Numbered from the stretch's first letter, positions 52,661-61,548 are shown. The stretch: DNA of 64,000 nt from Nocardioides salarius (GCF_016907435.1 NZ_JAFBBZ010000001.1:1302001-1366000), one strand, 5' to 3'. Notes: generated from the sequence alone by a model not told the origin. A program made the numbers and translations.

Positions 52661-52987
52661 TCAGCCGGCCGGGACGACCAGCCGCTGACCGGTGACCACC
52701 AGGCCACCGTCGAGGGAGTTGAGCCGCTGGATGCGCTCGATGACCTCACGCACGTCGCCGGCCTCGGCACGCTCGGCGGCGATCGCCCACAGCGTGTCGC
52801 CCGTGCCGACGGTGATCATCTCGGTCGCCGGGGTGGGACCGGACTCGCTGGTGGCCACCGAGCCGCCGGCCAGGACGACGCCCACCAGGGCGACGAGCAG
52901 CAGGCCGAGCGCCAGCACCACGAGCCGGCCGCGGCGGGTCAGCCGGACGGTGGTGGACAGGGCGGGAGTGAGGGTCATCGTGCTCAT
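52661..52987 (-). CDS. LysM-domain membrane protein divergent from lexA (putative SOS cell-division factor)
   Basis: 108 residues: an N-terminal basic stretch, one transmembrane helix (about 21-42), and a LysM domain (about 57-108: ITVGTGDTLWAIAAERA, then LNSLDGGLVVTGQRLVVP). In mycobacteria and corynebacteria the gene opposite lexA codes for a LysM protein (Rv2719c/DivS type) that is SOS-induced and slows division. Position and domain layout match, so the role is plausible. LexA-like boxes lie in the shared promoter region. Confidence 0.8.
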   Translation of the reverse strand: MSTMTLTPALSTTVRLTRRGRLVVLALGLLLVALVGVVLAGGSVATSESGPTPATEMITVGTGDTLWAIAAERAEAGDVREVIERIQRLNSLDGGLVVTGQRLVVPAG

Positions 52988-53310
52988 CTGGACCTCCTGG
53001 GGAAGGGGGTGGTCGGGTGGTCGATCGCTGCGAGGTGATGTCTACCGACGACCACCGACAGTCCCGCTCGAGCCGGCCATCAGGCGCCGGATCGACCAGG
53101 TGTTCGATCGAACACATGAGCGAGACTAGATCAGGTGTTCGATGCACGCAAGGGGTCCGGTGAACAATTGTTCGAGACGGTGGTGACGCCCGGCGCCTCG
53201 CGACACGCAGTCGAACAGATGTTTGAAGTCGGGCGCGCGCGGCGATACCGTGGCCCCACGACCATCCGAGCGGACTCCCCGGCTCGGGCCTCGCGCACGA
53301 AAGGCACACG
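52988..53310. other. 323-bp divergent SOS control region between the LysM gene and lexA
   Basis: No coding sequence. It carries the LexA-like boxes described separately (53101-53226), a possible lexA promoter (TTGAAG at 53223-53228 and TACCGT at 53246-53251, 17 bp apart) and the promoter of the LysM gene on the other strand. Nothing else was seen in the remainder. Confidence 0.65.
53101..53226. promoter_or_regulatory. Cluster of LexA (SOS) boxes
   Basis: Reference pattern TCGAACnnnnGTTCGA. Near lexA: TCGAACAGATGTTTGA (53211-53226, one mismatch), overlapping the -35. Next GTGAACAATTGTTCGA (53160-53175, one mismatch). Further boxes are weaker: TAGATCAGGTGTTCGA (53127-53142) and TCGAACACATGAGCGA (53108-53123). 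A reverse-type palindrome TGTTCGATCGAACA is at 53101-53114. The boxes form a ladder towards the LysM gene. Confidence 0.75.
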
Positions 53311-54045
53311 ATGGCGACCAAGGACGGCGGCCCCCGCAAGCGGGGCGTCGCAGAGCTGCCCGACGGGCCCCCTGACGCGACCGGTCTGACCCCGCGCCAG
53401 GTCAAGGTGCTGGCCTGCATCAAGGAGGCCATCGAGACCCGCGGCTACCCGCCGAGCATGCGCGAGATCGGCCAGGCCGTCGGCCTGACCAGCACCTCCA
53501 GCGTCTCCCACCAGCTCAAGGTGCTCGAGGAGAAAGGCTTCCTCAAGCGCGACCCCCACCGCCCCCGCGCCCTCGAGGTCTTCCTGCCCGAGCTGATGGC
53601 CCGGCGCAAGGCGATCTCCTCGGCCGACGAGAGCTCGGTCGACGAGACCGACATCGGCAACACGATGCCGCAGGCCTCCTACGTGCCGGTCGTGGGCCGG
53701 ATCGCCGCCGGTGGCCCGATCCTGGCCGAGGAGCGCGTCGAGGCCGTCTTCCCGCTGCCGCAGCAGCTCGTCGGCGACGGCCAGCTGTTCCTGCTCGAGG
53801 TCTCCGGCGACTCGATGATCGACGCCGCGATCTGCGACGGCGACTACGTGGTGATCCGCCAGGAGCAGACCGCCAGCAACGGCCAGATGGTCGCCGCCCT
53901 GATCGGCGAGGAGGCCACCGTCAAGACCTTCCAGCGCAAGGACGGCAAGGTCTGGCTGCTGCCCCACAACGACGCCTACGAGCCCATCGACGGCACCCAC
54001 GCCTCCATCCTGGGCGTCGTCACCGCCGTGCTGCGCAGCGTCTGA
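53311..54045 (+). CDS. lexA: LexA repressor (SOS)
   Basis: Represses SOS genes until RecA filaments trigger self-cleavage. 244 residues. The N-terminal winged helix has [20 protein letters not shown] (27-46) and the recognition helix around SVSHQL. The cleavage site is Ala133-Gly134 (VGRIAAGGP), with catalytic Ser168 (SGDSMID) and Lys205 (ATVKTF). The extended N-terminus is usual in actinobacteria. It is preceded by several LexA boxes and followed by a T-ended terminator. Confidence 0.96.
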   Translation: MATKDGGPRKRGVAELPDGPPDATGLTPRQVKVLACIKEAIETRGYPPSMREIGQAVGLTSTSSVSHQLKVLEEKGFLKRDPHRPRALEVFLPELMARRKAISSADESSVDETDIGNTMPQASYVPVVGRIAAGGPILAEERVEAVFPLPQQLVGDGQLFLLEVSGDSMIDAAICDGDYVVIRQEQTASNGQMVAALIGEEATVKTFQRKDGKVWLLPHNDAYEPIDGTHASILGVVTAVLRSV

Positions 54046-54070
54046 GCCCCACCACCGACCCTCACCGACC

Positions 54071-54092
54071 CGCCGTCGAACCGACGGTGAAC
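54071..54092 (-). promoter_or_regulatory. Possible PHO-box-like direct repeat
   Basis: On the minus strand GTTCACCGTCG is followed by GTTCGACGGCG, two 11-base units sharing GTTC and more. PhoP in Streptomyces binds 11-base direct repeats beginning GTTCACC. The location, upstream of phoD, is suggestive. However, a terminator stands between it and phoD, and the second unit is poor. Confidence 0.3.
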
Positions 54093-54106
54093 AGTCGGTG
54101 TCGACA

Positions 54107-54137
54107 CCCCCGTCCGCGTCACGCGGGCGGGGTTTCG
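54107..54137 (+). terminator. Terminator after lexA, close upstream of phoD
   Basis: An 11-bp stem (54108-54118 with 54122-54132, one G-T wobble), a 3-base loop, and a short T run (TTTCGT). It follows the lexA stop by about 60 bp and ends only 15-20 bp before the phoD start codon, so it is also in the phoD leader. Confidence 0.8.
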
Positions 54138-54151
54138 TCGTTGGATGAGGC

Positions 54152-55849
54152 GTGACCCCACCCCAGAGCCCGACCTCGACCTCGCTCGCCCGGCGTACCG
54201 TGCTGGCCGCCGGAGGCGCCGGCAGCGCCGCGATCGCCGTCGGCAGCGGCGTCCTGCCGGCCGCCCAGGCGGCCCGGGCCCGCCACGACGTCTTCGCCCA
54301 CGGGGTCGCCTCGGGCGACCCGCTGCCGCGCGCGGTGCTCATCTGGACCCGGGTCACCCCCACCCGCGCCGCCACCCCGGGCTCCGGCAAGGGCCCGCGG
54401 CTGGGGGTGCGCTGGGAGGTCGCCACCGACCGCCGCTTCCGCGACGTGGTGCGCCGCGGCCGCTTCGTCACCAGCGCGGCGCGCGACCACACCGTCAAGC
54501 TCGACGTGCGCGGCCTGCGGCCCGCGACGACCTACTACTACCGCTTCATCGCCCGCGGCCAGCGCAGCCCCGTCGGCACCACCCGCACCGCCCCGGCCAA
54601 TCGCGCCACGCCCGACAACCTGCGCTTCGGCGTGGTCTCCTGCGCCAACCTGCAGGCCGGCTGGTTCAGCGCCTACCGGCTGCTCGCCGAGCGCGACGAC
54701 CTGCACGCGGTGCTGCACCTGGGCGACTACCTCTACGAGTACGCCCCCGGCCAGTACGGCATGGGCCAGTCCAACGTCGACGTCCGCGCCCACGACCCGG
54801 CCCGCGAGATGGTCTCGCTGTCCGACTACCGCCGCCGGCACGCGCAGTACAAGACCGACCCCGACCTGCAGGCGCTGCACGCGAGGTACGCCTGGATCGT
54901 GACCTGGGACGACCACGAGGTCACCAACGACCAGTGGCGCAAGAACGCCGAGAACCACGACGACAGCGAGGGCGACTACCTCAAGCGGCGCGCCCGCGCC
55001 CACCGCGCGTACGACGAGTGGATGCCGGTGCGCATGGACGGCACCGCCTCGCTGGGCGACGGCGCCCGGCTCTACCGGCGGCTGCGCTTCGGCGACCTGG
55101 CCGAGATCAGCATGCTCGACCTGCGCACCTACCGCTCCCAGCAGGTCGCCACCCCGGTCGTCGACGCCGAGGTCAACGACCCGTTGCGCACCATCACCGG
55201 CAACCGGCAGATGGAGTGGCTCAAGGACTCCCTGACCCGGGGCAACCACGCCCCGCAGTGGAAGGTGATCGGCAACCCGGTGATGATCGCGCCCGTCACC
55301 TTCGCCGACCTGCCCAACGAGCTCATCGACCCCGTCAACAACGTCACCGGGCTGCTGCCGCAGGACGGCGCGCCGTACAACGTCGACCAGTGGGACGGCT
55401 ACACCGCCGACCGGCGCGAGGTCTTCGCCCACATCCGCGACCACCAGGTCAAGGACGTGGTCTTCGTGACCGGCGACATCCACTCCGGCTGGGCCTGCGA
55501 CCTGCCGCTGGACACCTCGGCCTACCCGGTGCTCGGCGACTCGGTCGGCGTCGAGCTCGTCTGCTCCTCGGTGACCTCCAACAACCTCAAGGACATCACC
55601 GGCCAGCCCGCGCTGACCCCGGTGGTGGAGGCCGCGATCCAGGCCAACAACCGCCACATCAAGTACCTGAACTTCGACGACCACGGCTTCTCGGTGCTCG
55701 ACATCACCGCCGAGCGCACCCAGATGGACTGGTTCGTGATCGGCGCGCGCGACGACAAGCAGACCACCGCGACGCACGACGCGTCGTTCGAGACCCTCGC
55801 CGGCACCGGCACGGTGCGGCGTGTGGCGACCCCGGTCGGAGACCGCTGA
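54152..55849 (+). CDS. phoD: Alkaline phosphatase D (PhoD family), Tat-exported
   Basis: 565 residues from GTG 54152 (GGATGAGG upstream). The twin-arginine signal LARRTVLAAGG is at about 12-22. The PhoD metal motifs are present: VVSCANLQAG, LHLGDYLYEY, VTWDDHEVTND and VFVTGDIHSGW. It is a calcium/iron-dependent phosphodiesterase/phosphomonoesterase releasing phosphate outside the cell. Its stop overlaps the start of the next phosphatase gene (TGATG), so the two are coupled. A hairpin just before the start may influence expression. Confidence 0.92.
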   Translation: MTPPQSPTSTSLARRTVLAAGGAGSAAIAVGSGVLPAAQAARARHDVFAHGVASGDPLPRAVLIWTRVTPTRAATPGSGKGPRLGVRWEVATDRRFRDVVRRGRFVTSAARDHTVKLDVRGLRPATTYYYRFIARGQRSPVGTTRTAPANRATPDNLRFGVVSCANLQAGWFSAYRLLAERDDLHAVLHLGDYLYEYAPGQYGMGQSNVDVRAHDPAREMVSLSDYRRRHAQYKTDPDLQALHARYAWIVTWDDHEVTNDQWRKNAENHDDSEGDYLKRRARAHRAYDEWMPVRMDGTASLGDGARLYRRLRFGDLAEISMLDLRTYRSQQVATPVVDAEVNDPLRTITGNRQMEWLKDSLTRGNHAPQWKVIGNPVMIAPVTFADLPNELIDPVNNVTGLLPQDGAPYNVDQWDGYTADRREVFAHIRDHQVKDVVFVTGDIHSGWACDLPLDTSAYPVLGDSVGVELVCSSVTSNNLKDITGQPALTPVVEAAIQANNRHIKYLNFDDHGFSVLDITAERTQMDWFVIGARDDKQTTATHDASFETLAGTGTVRRVATPVGDR

Positions 55850-57162
55850 TGTGTGAGCCCAGCACGCCCCGCCGCACCGACGGCCAGGCGCCCTTCGACC
55901 GTGGGCTCGGCGAGATCCGCGCCGGGCGGCGTACGGTCCTGACGGCCGCGGCCTCGGGCCTGGCGTTCTCGACGCTCGCCGGCCTCGACCCGGCCGTGGC
56001 CGCCGGCCCCGCGACCCGCAAGCGCGCCTACGTGCTCGTCGTCGACGGCTGCCGGCCCGAGGAGATCGACAGCGGCCTGACGCCCCACCTGCTGGCACTG
56101 CGCGAGGGCGGCGTGCACCACCCGCGGGCCACCTCGATGCCGGTGATGGAGACCATCCCCAACCACACGATGATGATGACAGGGGTGCGGCCCGACCGCA
56201 GCGGCGTGCCGGCCAACGCCGTCTACGACCGCGAGCTGGGCGACGTCCGCACCCTCGACCAGCCCTCCGACCTGCGCTTCCCCACCGTCATCGAACGCCT
56301 CAACCGGCGCGGGCTGCGCACCGGCACGGTGCTGAGCAAGGAGTACCTCTACGGCATCTTCGGCGAGCGGGCCACGCACCGCTGGGAGCCGTTCCCGATC
56401 GTGCCGATCTCGGGGCACGCCCCCGACGAGTTCACGATGCGCGCGACGCTCGACATGGTCGAGACGTTCGACCCGCACCTGGTCTTCGTCAACCTGGGCG
56501 ACGTCGACCGGCTCGGGCACACCGACCTCACCGGGCCCACCACCCTCGAGGTCGCGCGCCGGCTCGCGCTGGTCAACACCGACCGGCTCGTGGGCGACTT
56601 CGTGGCCGAGCTGAAGAGCTCGGGGCGCTGGGAGCACTCGATCGTCATCGTGCTGGCCGACCACTCGATGGACTGGTCCTACCCCGACCGCATCGTCTCG
56701 CTGCAGGGGCCGCTCTCCGAGGACCCGTTCCTCGCCGGGCGCTTCGCGATCGCCGACAACGGCGGCGCCGACCTCGTCTACTGGACCGGCCCGCGCGCCC
56801 AGCGCGACAAGGCCGTACGCCGCATCCGCCGCATCGCCGCCGACGTGCCCGGCGTGCTGAAGGCCTGGGACCGCCGCGCCGACTGGCTGCGCCTGGGCCC
56901 CGAGTCGGGCGACGTGGTGGTCTTCTGCCAAGCCGGCTGGCGCTTCAGCGACCCCGACGTCTTCTCCAACCCCATCCCCGGCAACCACGGCCACCCCGCG
57001 ACCCGCGCCATCCCGTTCTTCATCGGCGGCGGGCACCGCTCGGTCACCCCCGGCAAGGTCTCCCCGCGCCACGCCCGCACCACCGACGTCGCTCCCACCG
57101 TCGGGGCGTTCTTCGGGCTGAAGCCGCCGCGGGGCGGGTACGACGGGCGCTCTCGGCTGTAG
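55849..57162 (+). CDS. Type I phosphodiesterase/nucleotide pyrophosphatase-like protein, exported
   Basis: 437 residues from ATG 55849, overlapping the phoD stop. A Tat-type signal AGRRTVLTAAASGLAF is at about 27-42. The alkaline-phosphatase superfamily metal sites are visible: VVDGCRPEEI (Asp), ETIPNHTMMMTG (the Thr nucleophile), NLGDVDRLGH and LADHSMDW (Asp, His), and GNHGHP near the end. It should cleave phosphodiesters or pyrophosphates outside the cell. The coupling with phoD suggests a joint phosphate-scavenging role. Confidence 0.88.
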   Translation: MCEPSTPRRTDGQAPFDRGLGEIRAGRRTVLTAAASGLAFSTLAGLDPAVAAGPATRKRAYVLVVDGCRPEEIDSGLTPHLLALREGGVHHPRATSMPVMETIPNHTMMMTGVRPDRSGVPANAVYDRELGDVRTLDQPSDLRFPTVIERLNRRGLRTGTVLSKEYLYGIFGERATHRWEPFPIVPISGHAPDEFTMRATLDMVETFDPHLVFVNLGDVDRLGHTDLTGPTTLEVARRLALVNTDRLVGDFVAELKSSGRWEHSIVIVLADHSMDWSYPDRIVSLQGPLSEDPFLAGRFAIADNGGADLVYWTGPRAQRDKAVRRIRRIAADVPGVLKAWDRRADWLRLGPESGDVVVFCQAGWRFSDPDVFSNPIPGNHGHPATRAIPFFIGGGHRSVTPGKVSPRHARTTDVAPTVGAFFGLKPPRGGYDGRSRL

Positions 57163-57178
57163 GCCGGCGGAGCGGGGC

Positions 57179-57209
57179 GAGCCGCGGGACGTCATACATC
57201 CCGCGGCTC
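57179..57209 (+). terminator. Hairpin after the phosphodiesterase gene
   Basis: Perfect 11-bp arms GAGCCGCGGGA and its reverse complement, 9-base loop, 17 bp after the stop. It partly overlaps the first 47-bp repeat element (57188-57234), so two foldings compete. Confidence 0.65.
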
Positions 57210-57234
57210 GCTGACGTCCCGCCCGTATGACGTT
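57188..57234. repeat. 47-bp palindromic element, copy 1
   Basis: Starts GACGTCATAC and ends GTATGACGTT, near-perfect inverted ends, with the core GCTCGCTGACGTCCCGCC. A second copy with the same length and 41 of 47 identical bases is at 58465-58511. The pair encloses the DUF305 and DUF6153-like genes. Confidence 0.9.
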
Positions 57235-57246
57235 CCGGGGGGCCGG

Positions 57247-57870
57247 TCAGCCGAGGAGGTCGCGCATCGTCTCGATCTCGACGCCCTGGCTCTCCTCGAT
57301 CTCGGCGGCGAGCTCGACGGCCGGCCGGTAGCGGCCGTCCTCCTGCTCGGTGCGGGCCATCTCGACCGCGCCCTCGTGGTGCTCGATCATCATCTCGAGC
57401 CACATCGTCTGGAAGTCACCGGCGCCGGCGGCCTGCAGGGCGTCCATGTCGGCGCCCGACATCATGCCGGGCATGGCGTCGTCCATGCCCTCCATGGTCT
57501 CGGACATGTCACCGGAACCGTGGCCGGCGTTGGCGTGGTCGAGCATGGTCGGCGGGACCTCCTCGTCCCAGTCGCCCAGCCAGTCGCTGAAGGTCTCGAT
57601 CTCGGGCACCTGGGCGTCGCGGATGCCCTCGGCCAGCTGCGCGACCTCGGGGTCGAGGTCGCGCCCGCGGGTCAGGTCGACCATGGCCACCGCCTGGGCG
57701 TGGTGCTGGACCATGTCGCGCGCGAAGGCGACGTCGGCGTCGTTGTGCTCGGTGGCCGAGAGCTCGGTCGTGGTGGTGCCGGCCTCCTCGCCGCCGCAGC
57801 CGACCAGGGAGGTCGCGAGGGCGGTGACGAGCAGGCTCGCGCCCAGGGCGCGGGTGAAGCGGTGGGACAT
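57247..57870 (-). CDS. DUF305-domain lipoprotein
   Basis: 207 residues. A lipobox (LATSLVGCGG, Cys at about 25) ends the signal peptide. The DUF305 domain has its two hallmark stretches, FARDMVQHHAQAVAMVDLT and MWLEMMIEHHEGAVEMARTE, plus Met-rich DDAMPGMMSGADM. The conserved His and Met residues make metal binding likely, and copper handling is the usual suggestion for the family. The upstream gene at 57961 codes for a His-rich membrane protein and may be its partner. Confidence 0.88.
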   Translation of the reverse strand: MSHRFTRALGASLLVTALATSLVGCGGEEAGTTTTELSATEHNDADVAFARDMVQHHAQAVAMVDLTRGRDLDPEVAQLAEGIRDAQVPEIETFSDWLGDWDEEVPPTMLDHANAGHGSGDMSETMEGMDDAMPGMMSGADMDALQAAGAGDFQTMWLEMMIEHHEGAVEMARTEQEDGRYRPAVELAAEIEESQGVEIETMRDLLG

Positions 57871-57960
57871 GGGTGTCTCCTGGTGTCAGGTGGTCCGGGA
57901 ATCGTGCGGGGCGGCGGTGCCGCGCGGAGCCGACGTACGTCGGGCGCGGCGCAGCGCTGC

Positions 57961-58437
57961 TCAGCACCTGACGACGGAGAACTCCCACACCGCTGGTGGA
58001 CCCGTGCCTCCCGGCCGGGCGCGGGAGGTGACCCTCAGGGCCAGTGCGGACCGCAGCTCGGCCCACACCGGCGGTGCTCGGTGCCGCAGGCCGGCCAGGG
58101 CCAGGAGCATGCCGGCGGCGGCGGCCAGCATGGCGGCGCACAGCACCACCATCTCCGCGGCGCCGTGCGGGAGGCCGTGCCCCTCGTCCGCCGCGGCCAC
58201 GGTGCCGTGGTGGGCACCGTGCTCTACGGCCGTCCCGGTCGAGTCAGCTGCAGGGGCGACGGAGACCCCCGAGGCCGGGGCGCCGTGGCTGACGCCGACG
58301 CCGTGCAGCCCGAGCGCGTGCATGCCCAATATCCCGAGCACGAGGGCGGCGACGGCGACCAGCAGGCCGACACCCACGGGCGCGGTGCCACGGCTCCGGG
58401 CCACCTGGGCCGTCGGCGTCGAGCTCACCACCTGCAC
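57961..58437 (-). CDS. His-rich small membrane protein (DUF6153-like)
   Basis: 158 residues with two helices (about 22-45 and 94-118). Between them is a histidine-rich outside loop (VEHGAHHGTV, DEGHGLPHG) that could bind a metal. The layout matches DUF6153 proteins. It ends 90 bp upstream of the DUF305 lipoprotein on the same strand. Such pairs are commonly seen in copper-responsive loci, so a metal role is an inference. Confidence 0.7.
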   Translation of the reverse strand: MQVVSSTPTAQVARSRGTAPVGVGLLVAVAALVLGILGMHALGLHGVGVSHGAPASGVSVAPAADSTGTAVEHGAHHGTVAAADEGHGLPHGAAEMVVLCAAMLAAAAGMLLALAGLRHRAPPVWAELRSALALRVTSRARPGGTGPPAVWEFSVVRC

Positions 58438-58464
58438 GCCCCCAGCCTAGGAGCGGGTCCCCCG

Positions 58465-58511
58465 GACGTCATACCTCGCTGGGCTCGCTGACGTCCCGCC
58501 TGTATGACGTC
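58465..58511. repeat. 47-bp palindromic element, copy 2
   Basis: Ends GACGTCATAC and GTATGACGTC, with 41 of 47 bases the same as copy 1. The centre has TGACGTCC, which can also pair with the left end, so two stem-loops are mutually exclusive. It lies between the DUF6153-like gene start and the DinG-type helicase stop. Confidence 0.9.
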
Positions 58512-58547
58512 CCGCGCCGCCGGGACCCCGAGCCCGCGGCGGGGGCC

Positions 58548-60608
58548 TCAGCCCTTCGCGGAGGAGGCCAGCCGGGCCAGCGCCTTGCGGACCACGGCCG
58601 GGTCGGTGGTGGTCCACATCGGCGGCAGGCTGGCCTTGAGGAACGAGCCGTAGCGGGCGGTCGCCAGCCGCGGGTCGAGGACGGCCACGACGCCGCGGTC
58701 GGAGGTGGTGCGGATCAGCCGGCCCGCGCCCTGGGCCATCAGCAGCGCCGCGTGGGTGGCCGCGACCTGCATGAAGCCGTTGCCGCCGGCCTTGTCGGCC
58801 GCCTTCTGCCGCGCGCTCATCAGCGGGTCGTCGGGGCGCGGGAAGGGGATGCGGTCGATGAGCACCAGCTGGCAGGTGTCGCCGGGCACGTCGAGGCCCT
58901 GCCACAGCGACAGGGTGCCGAAGAGCACCGTGTGGGGGTCCTCGACGAACTGCTTGGCCAGCTCGGGCAGCTGCGCGTCGCCCTGGGCCAGGATCGTCAG
59001 GTGCGGCAGCCGCTCGCGCACCGCCTCGGCCGCGGCCTCCGCGGCCCGCCGCGAGGAGAACAGCCCCAGCGCGCGGCCGTCGGCGGCGTCGACCAGCTCG
59101 ACGATCTCGTCGAGCTGGGCCTTGACCAGCCCGTCGCGACCCGGCTGCGGCAGGTGCCGGGCGACGTAGAGGATCGACTGCTGGCCGTAGTCGAAGGGGC
59201 TGCCCACGTCGAGGCCGCGCCAGGGCAGCACCCCGTCGCCCGGCGCGATCTCGCGCCCCATCCCGACCCGTTCGGTGGGCTTGAGCCCGACGCTGGTGGC
59301 CACCGAGGCGAAGTCGCCGCCGAGCATCAGCGTCGCCGAGGTCAGCACCACCGTCTTCTCGCTGAGCAGCTTGTCGCGCATCGGCCCCCACACCGCCAGC
59401 GGCGCGACGTGGAGGCGGGCCGGCATCCGCTCGCGGGCCTCGCCCAGCCACAGCACGTCGGACTCCAGGTCGGCGGCCATCCGCTCGGCGACCGCGAAGA
59501 CGTCCTGCACCATGCCCTTGGACTGCTGCTTGCCCGGGTCGCCCTCGCCGTCCTTCGGGTTGTCCTTGGGGTACGCCGACACGCACGCGCGGGCCGCGTC
59601 GCGCACGAGCTGCAGCGCGTCGCCCAGGTGCACCGGCAGCCGCTCGAACCGGCCCGCGTCGGACTCGGCCATCGCGTCGCGCAGCGCGTCGGCCGCATCG
59701 GCCAGGTCGTCGGCCTCGGAGCCGTCGACGTGGCGCTGGGAGCGCTTGGCGGCGCGCTCGACGTCGAGCGCCGACAGCTCGTCGGTGGCGGCCTGGGTGA
59801 CCCGCGCGGTCAGCTCGTGGGCCTCGTCGATCACCACGGCGTCGTACTCGGGGATCATCGGCACGCCCTCGATCGCGTCGATCGCGAGCAGCGAGTGGTT
59901 GGTGACGATCACGTGGGAGCGGTGCGCCTTCTCGCGCGCGACCTCGGCGAAGCACTCCTGGCCGAAGGGGCAGCGCGCGGCGCCGAGGCAGTCGCGGTGG
60001 CTGACGCTGACCTGGCGCCACTCGCGGTCGGTGTGGCGCGGGGCCGAGTCGCGCTCGCCGGACCCGCCGTCCTCGGCCTGCTTCTCCGCCCAGGAGCGCA
60101 GCTCGAGGACCTTCTGGCCCATCGACCCCTCGGGCATCTGCACCAGCGCGCCCTGGTCGTCGGGCACGCCCTCGCGCACCCGGTGCAGGCAGGCGTAGTT
60201 GGAGCGGCCCTTGAGCACCGCGAAGGAGGTGTCGACGTCCTTGCCGGCGCTGGAGGACTCCACCGCCTTCATCAGCCGTGGGATGTCGCGCTCGACCAGC
60301 TGGTGCTGCAGCGCCAGGGTCGCGGTCGCCACCACGACGCGCTCGCGGTGCAGCAGCGAGGGCACCAGGTAGGCCAGCGACTTGCCGGTGCCGGTGCCGG
60401 CCTGCACCAGGAGGTGCTCCTCCTCCACGAACGCCCGCGCGACCGCCTCGGCCATCTGCACCTGCCCCGGCCGCTCGGCACCGCCCAGCGCGCTCACGGC
60501 CTCGCCGAGCAGGCGCGTCACCGGCCCGACCGGCGCGTCGCTGAGCAGCGGCGGGGTCGCGGCGTCGGTCGCGGCGTCGGTCGCGGCGGGTGAGGACGTC
60601 TCAGGCAC
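58548..60608 (-). CDS. DinG/XPD-type ATP-dependent DNA helicase
   Basis: 686 residues. Walker A GTGTGKS (71-77), DEAH at 261-264, and the iron-sulfur cysteines Cys140 (YACLHR), Cys207, Cys213 and Cys219 (DCLGAARCPFGQECF), typical of 4Fe-4S superfamily 2 helicases. It ends with LVLIDRIPFPRPDDPL and GAGRLIRTTSDRGVVAVLD. DinG acts on R-loops, D-loops and G-quadruplexes. N-terminal residues about 8-18 (AATDAATDAAT) come from a 12-bp repeat at 60556-60595. No LexA box was seen just upstream. Confidence 0.92.
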   Translation of the reverse strand: MPETSSPAATDAATDAATPPLLSDAPVGPVTRLLGEAVSALGGAERPGQVQMAEAVARAFVEEEHLLVQAGTGTGKSLAYLVPSLLHRERVVVATATLALQHQLVERDIPRLMKAVESSSAGKDVDTSFAVLKGRSNYACLHRVREGVPDDQGALVQMPEGSMGQKVLELRSWAEKQAEDGGSGERDSAPRHTDREWRQVSVSHRDCLGAARCPFGQECFAEVAREKAHRSHVIVTNHSLLAIDAIEGVPMIPEYDAVVIDEAHELTARVTQAATDELSALDVERAAKRSQRHVDGSEADDLADAADALRDAMAESDAGRFERLPVHLGDALQLVRDAARACVSAYPKDNPKDGEGDPGKQQSKGMVQDVFAVAERMAADLESDVLWLGEARERMPARLHVAPLAVWGPMRDKLLSEKTVVLTSATLMLGGDFASVATSVGLKPTERVGMGREIAPGDGVLPWRGLDVGSPFDYGQQSILYVARHLPQPGRDGLVKAQLDEIVELVDAADGRALGLFSSRRAAEAAAEAVRERLPHLTILAQGDAQLPELAKQFVEDPHTVLFGTLSLWQGLDVPGDTCQLVLIDRIPFPRPDDPLMSARQKAADKAGGNGFMQVAATHAALLMAQGAGRLIRTTSDRGVVAVLDPRLATARYGSFLKASLPPMWTTTDPAVVRKALARLASSAKG

Positions 60609-60682
60609 CCGAGCACCCTAGCCGCGCCCGCCGACACCGCCCCGGGCCCGGGCCGGGGGCTGTGGAGGGCGGGTGCCGCGGG

Positions 60683-61393
60683 TCACGGACGCGTCGCGCC
60701 ACGCACCCCCGCCGCCACCCAGTCGCCGAACGCGGCGTGCCCGGCGGGCGTGAGGTGCAGCCGGTCGTCGAGGTAGTCGAGGTCGACGTCGAGCGCCGAG
60801 AGGTAGGCGACGTCGTGGCGCGCGGACAGCTCGGCGAGCAGCGCGTCGACCCGGTCGACGTACGCCGCCCGCGACGGCGCCCCGGCGGGCCCGACGACGA
60901 CCACCCGGTGGCCCGCGACGGTGGAGAGCAGGTCCTCGAAGCCGGTGGTGATCTCGTCGGCGGAGCGGTCCCAGTCGTTGAGGCCGCCCTCGACGACCAC
61001 CAGCGTCTCGGCGGGCAGCGCGCCCAGGGCGACGGGTGCGCGGGCCGCGAAGGAGACGTCGCCGCAGCCCGAGGCGCGCGCCGAGAAGCCCGAGCCGGAG
61101 AAGCCTGCGACGTGCACCCGACCATCGAGCCGCGCGGGCCACGAGGCCGTCGGGTCGGCCAGGCCGAGACCGGCGCTCCACGAGTCGCCCACGACGAGCA
61201 CCGGTGCCCCGCTGCCGCTCACGGCCGCGGCACGGGCCTCGGCGTCGACGGCGAACCGCTCGCAGCGCTCGGCGTACGAGCCGGTGGCCCGCTCGGGGGC
61301 CAGCACCACGAGCACGGCCGCGAGCGCGACGAGCAGCGCGACGGGCGCGAGCAGGAGCAGACGCCGCCGCGGCACCGAGAGCGGACCGAGCAC
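60683..61393 (-). CDS. SGNH/GDSL hydrolase, membrane-anchored
   Basis: 236 residues. A basic start, one transmembrane segment (about 11-32) that is likely uncleaved, then an SGNH domain: VVGDSWSAGLG (Ser nucleophile), VEGGLNDW (block III with Gly and Asn) and DRLHLTPAGH (Asp-His). It probably removes acyl or acetyl groups from a lipid or polysaccharide outside the cell. Divergent from the PhoX-like gene, with 155 bp between the starts. Confidence 0.87.
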   Translation of the reverse strand: MLGPLSVPRRRLLLLAPVALLVALAAVLVVLAPERATGSYAERCERFAVDAEARAAAVSGSGAPVLVVGDSWSAGLGLADPTASWPARLDGRVHVAGFSGSGFSARASGCGDVSFAARAPVALGALPAETLVVVEGGLNDWDRSADEITTGFEDLLSTVAGHRVVVVGPAGAPSRAAYVDRVDALLAELSARHDVAYLSALDVDLDYLDDRLHLTPAGHAAFGDWVAAGVRGATRP

Positions 61394-61548
61394 ACCACCA
61401 TGGTGCGCCCGCGCGCGCCCGGGCGCAGCGGTTCGGGGCTGGTCGTGACCCTCTCGTGCGGAGACCGTGACCTCCTCGACGAGGGATGACGTGCAGTGTG
61501 ACCTGGCTTACGTTGGACGGCACACCCAGCACAGCCCCAGGAGGCCCG

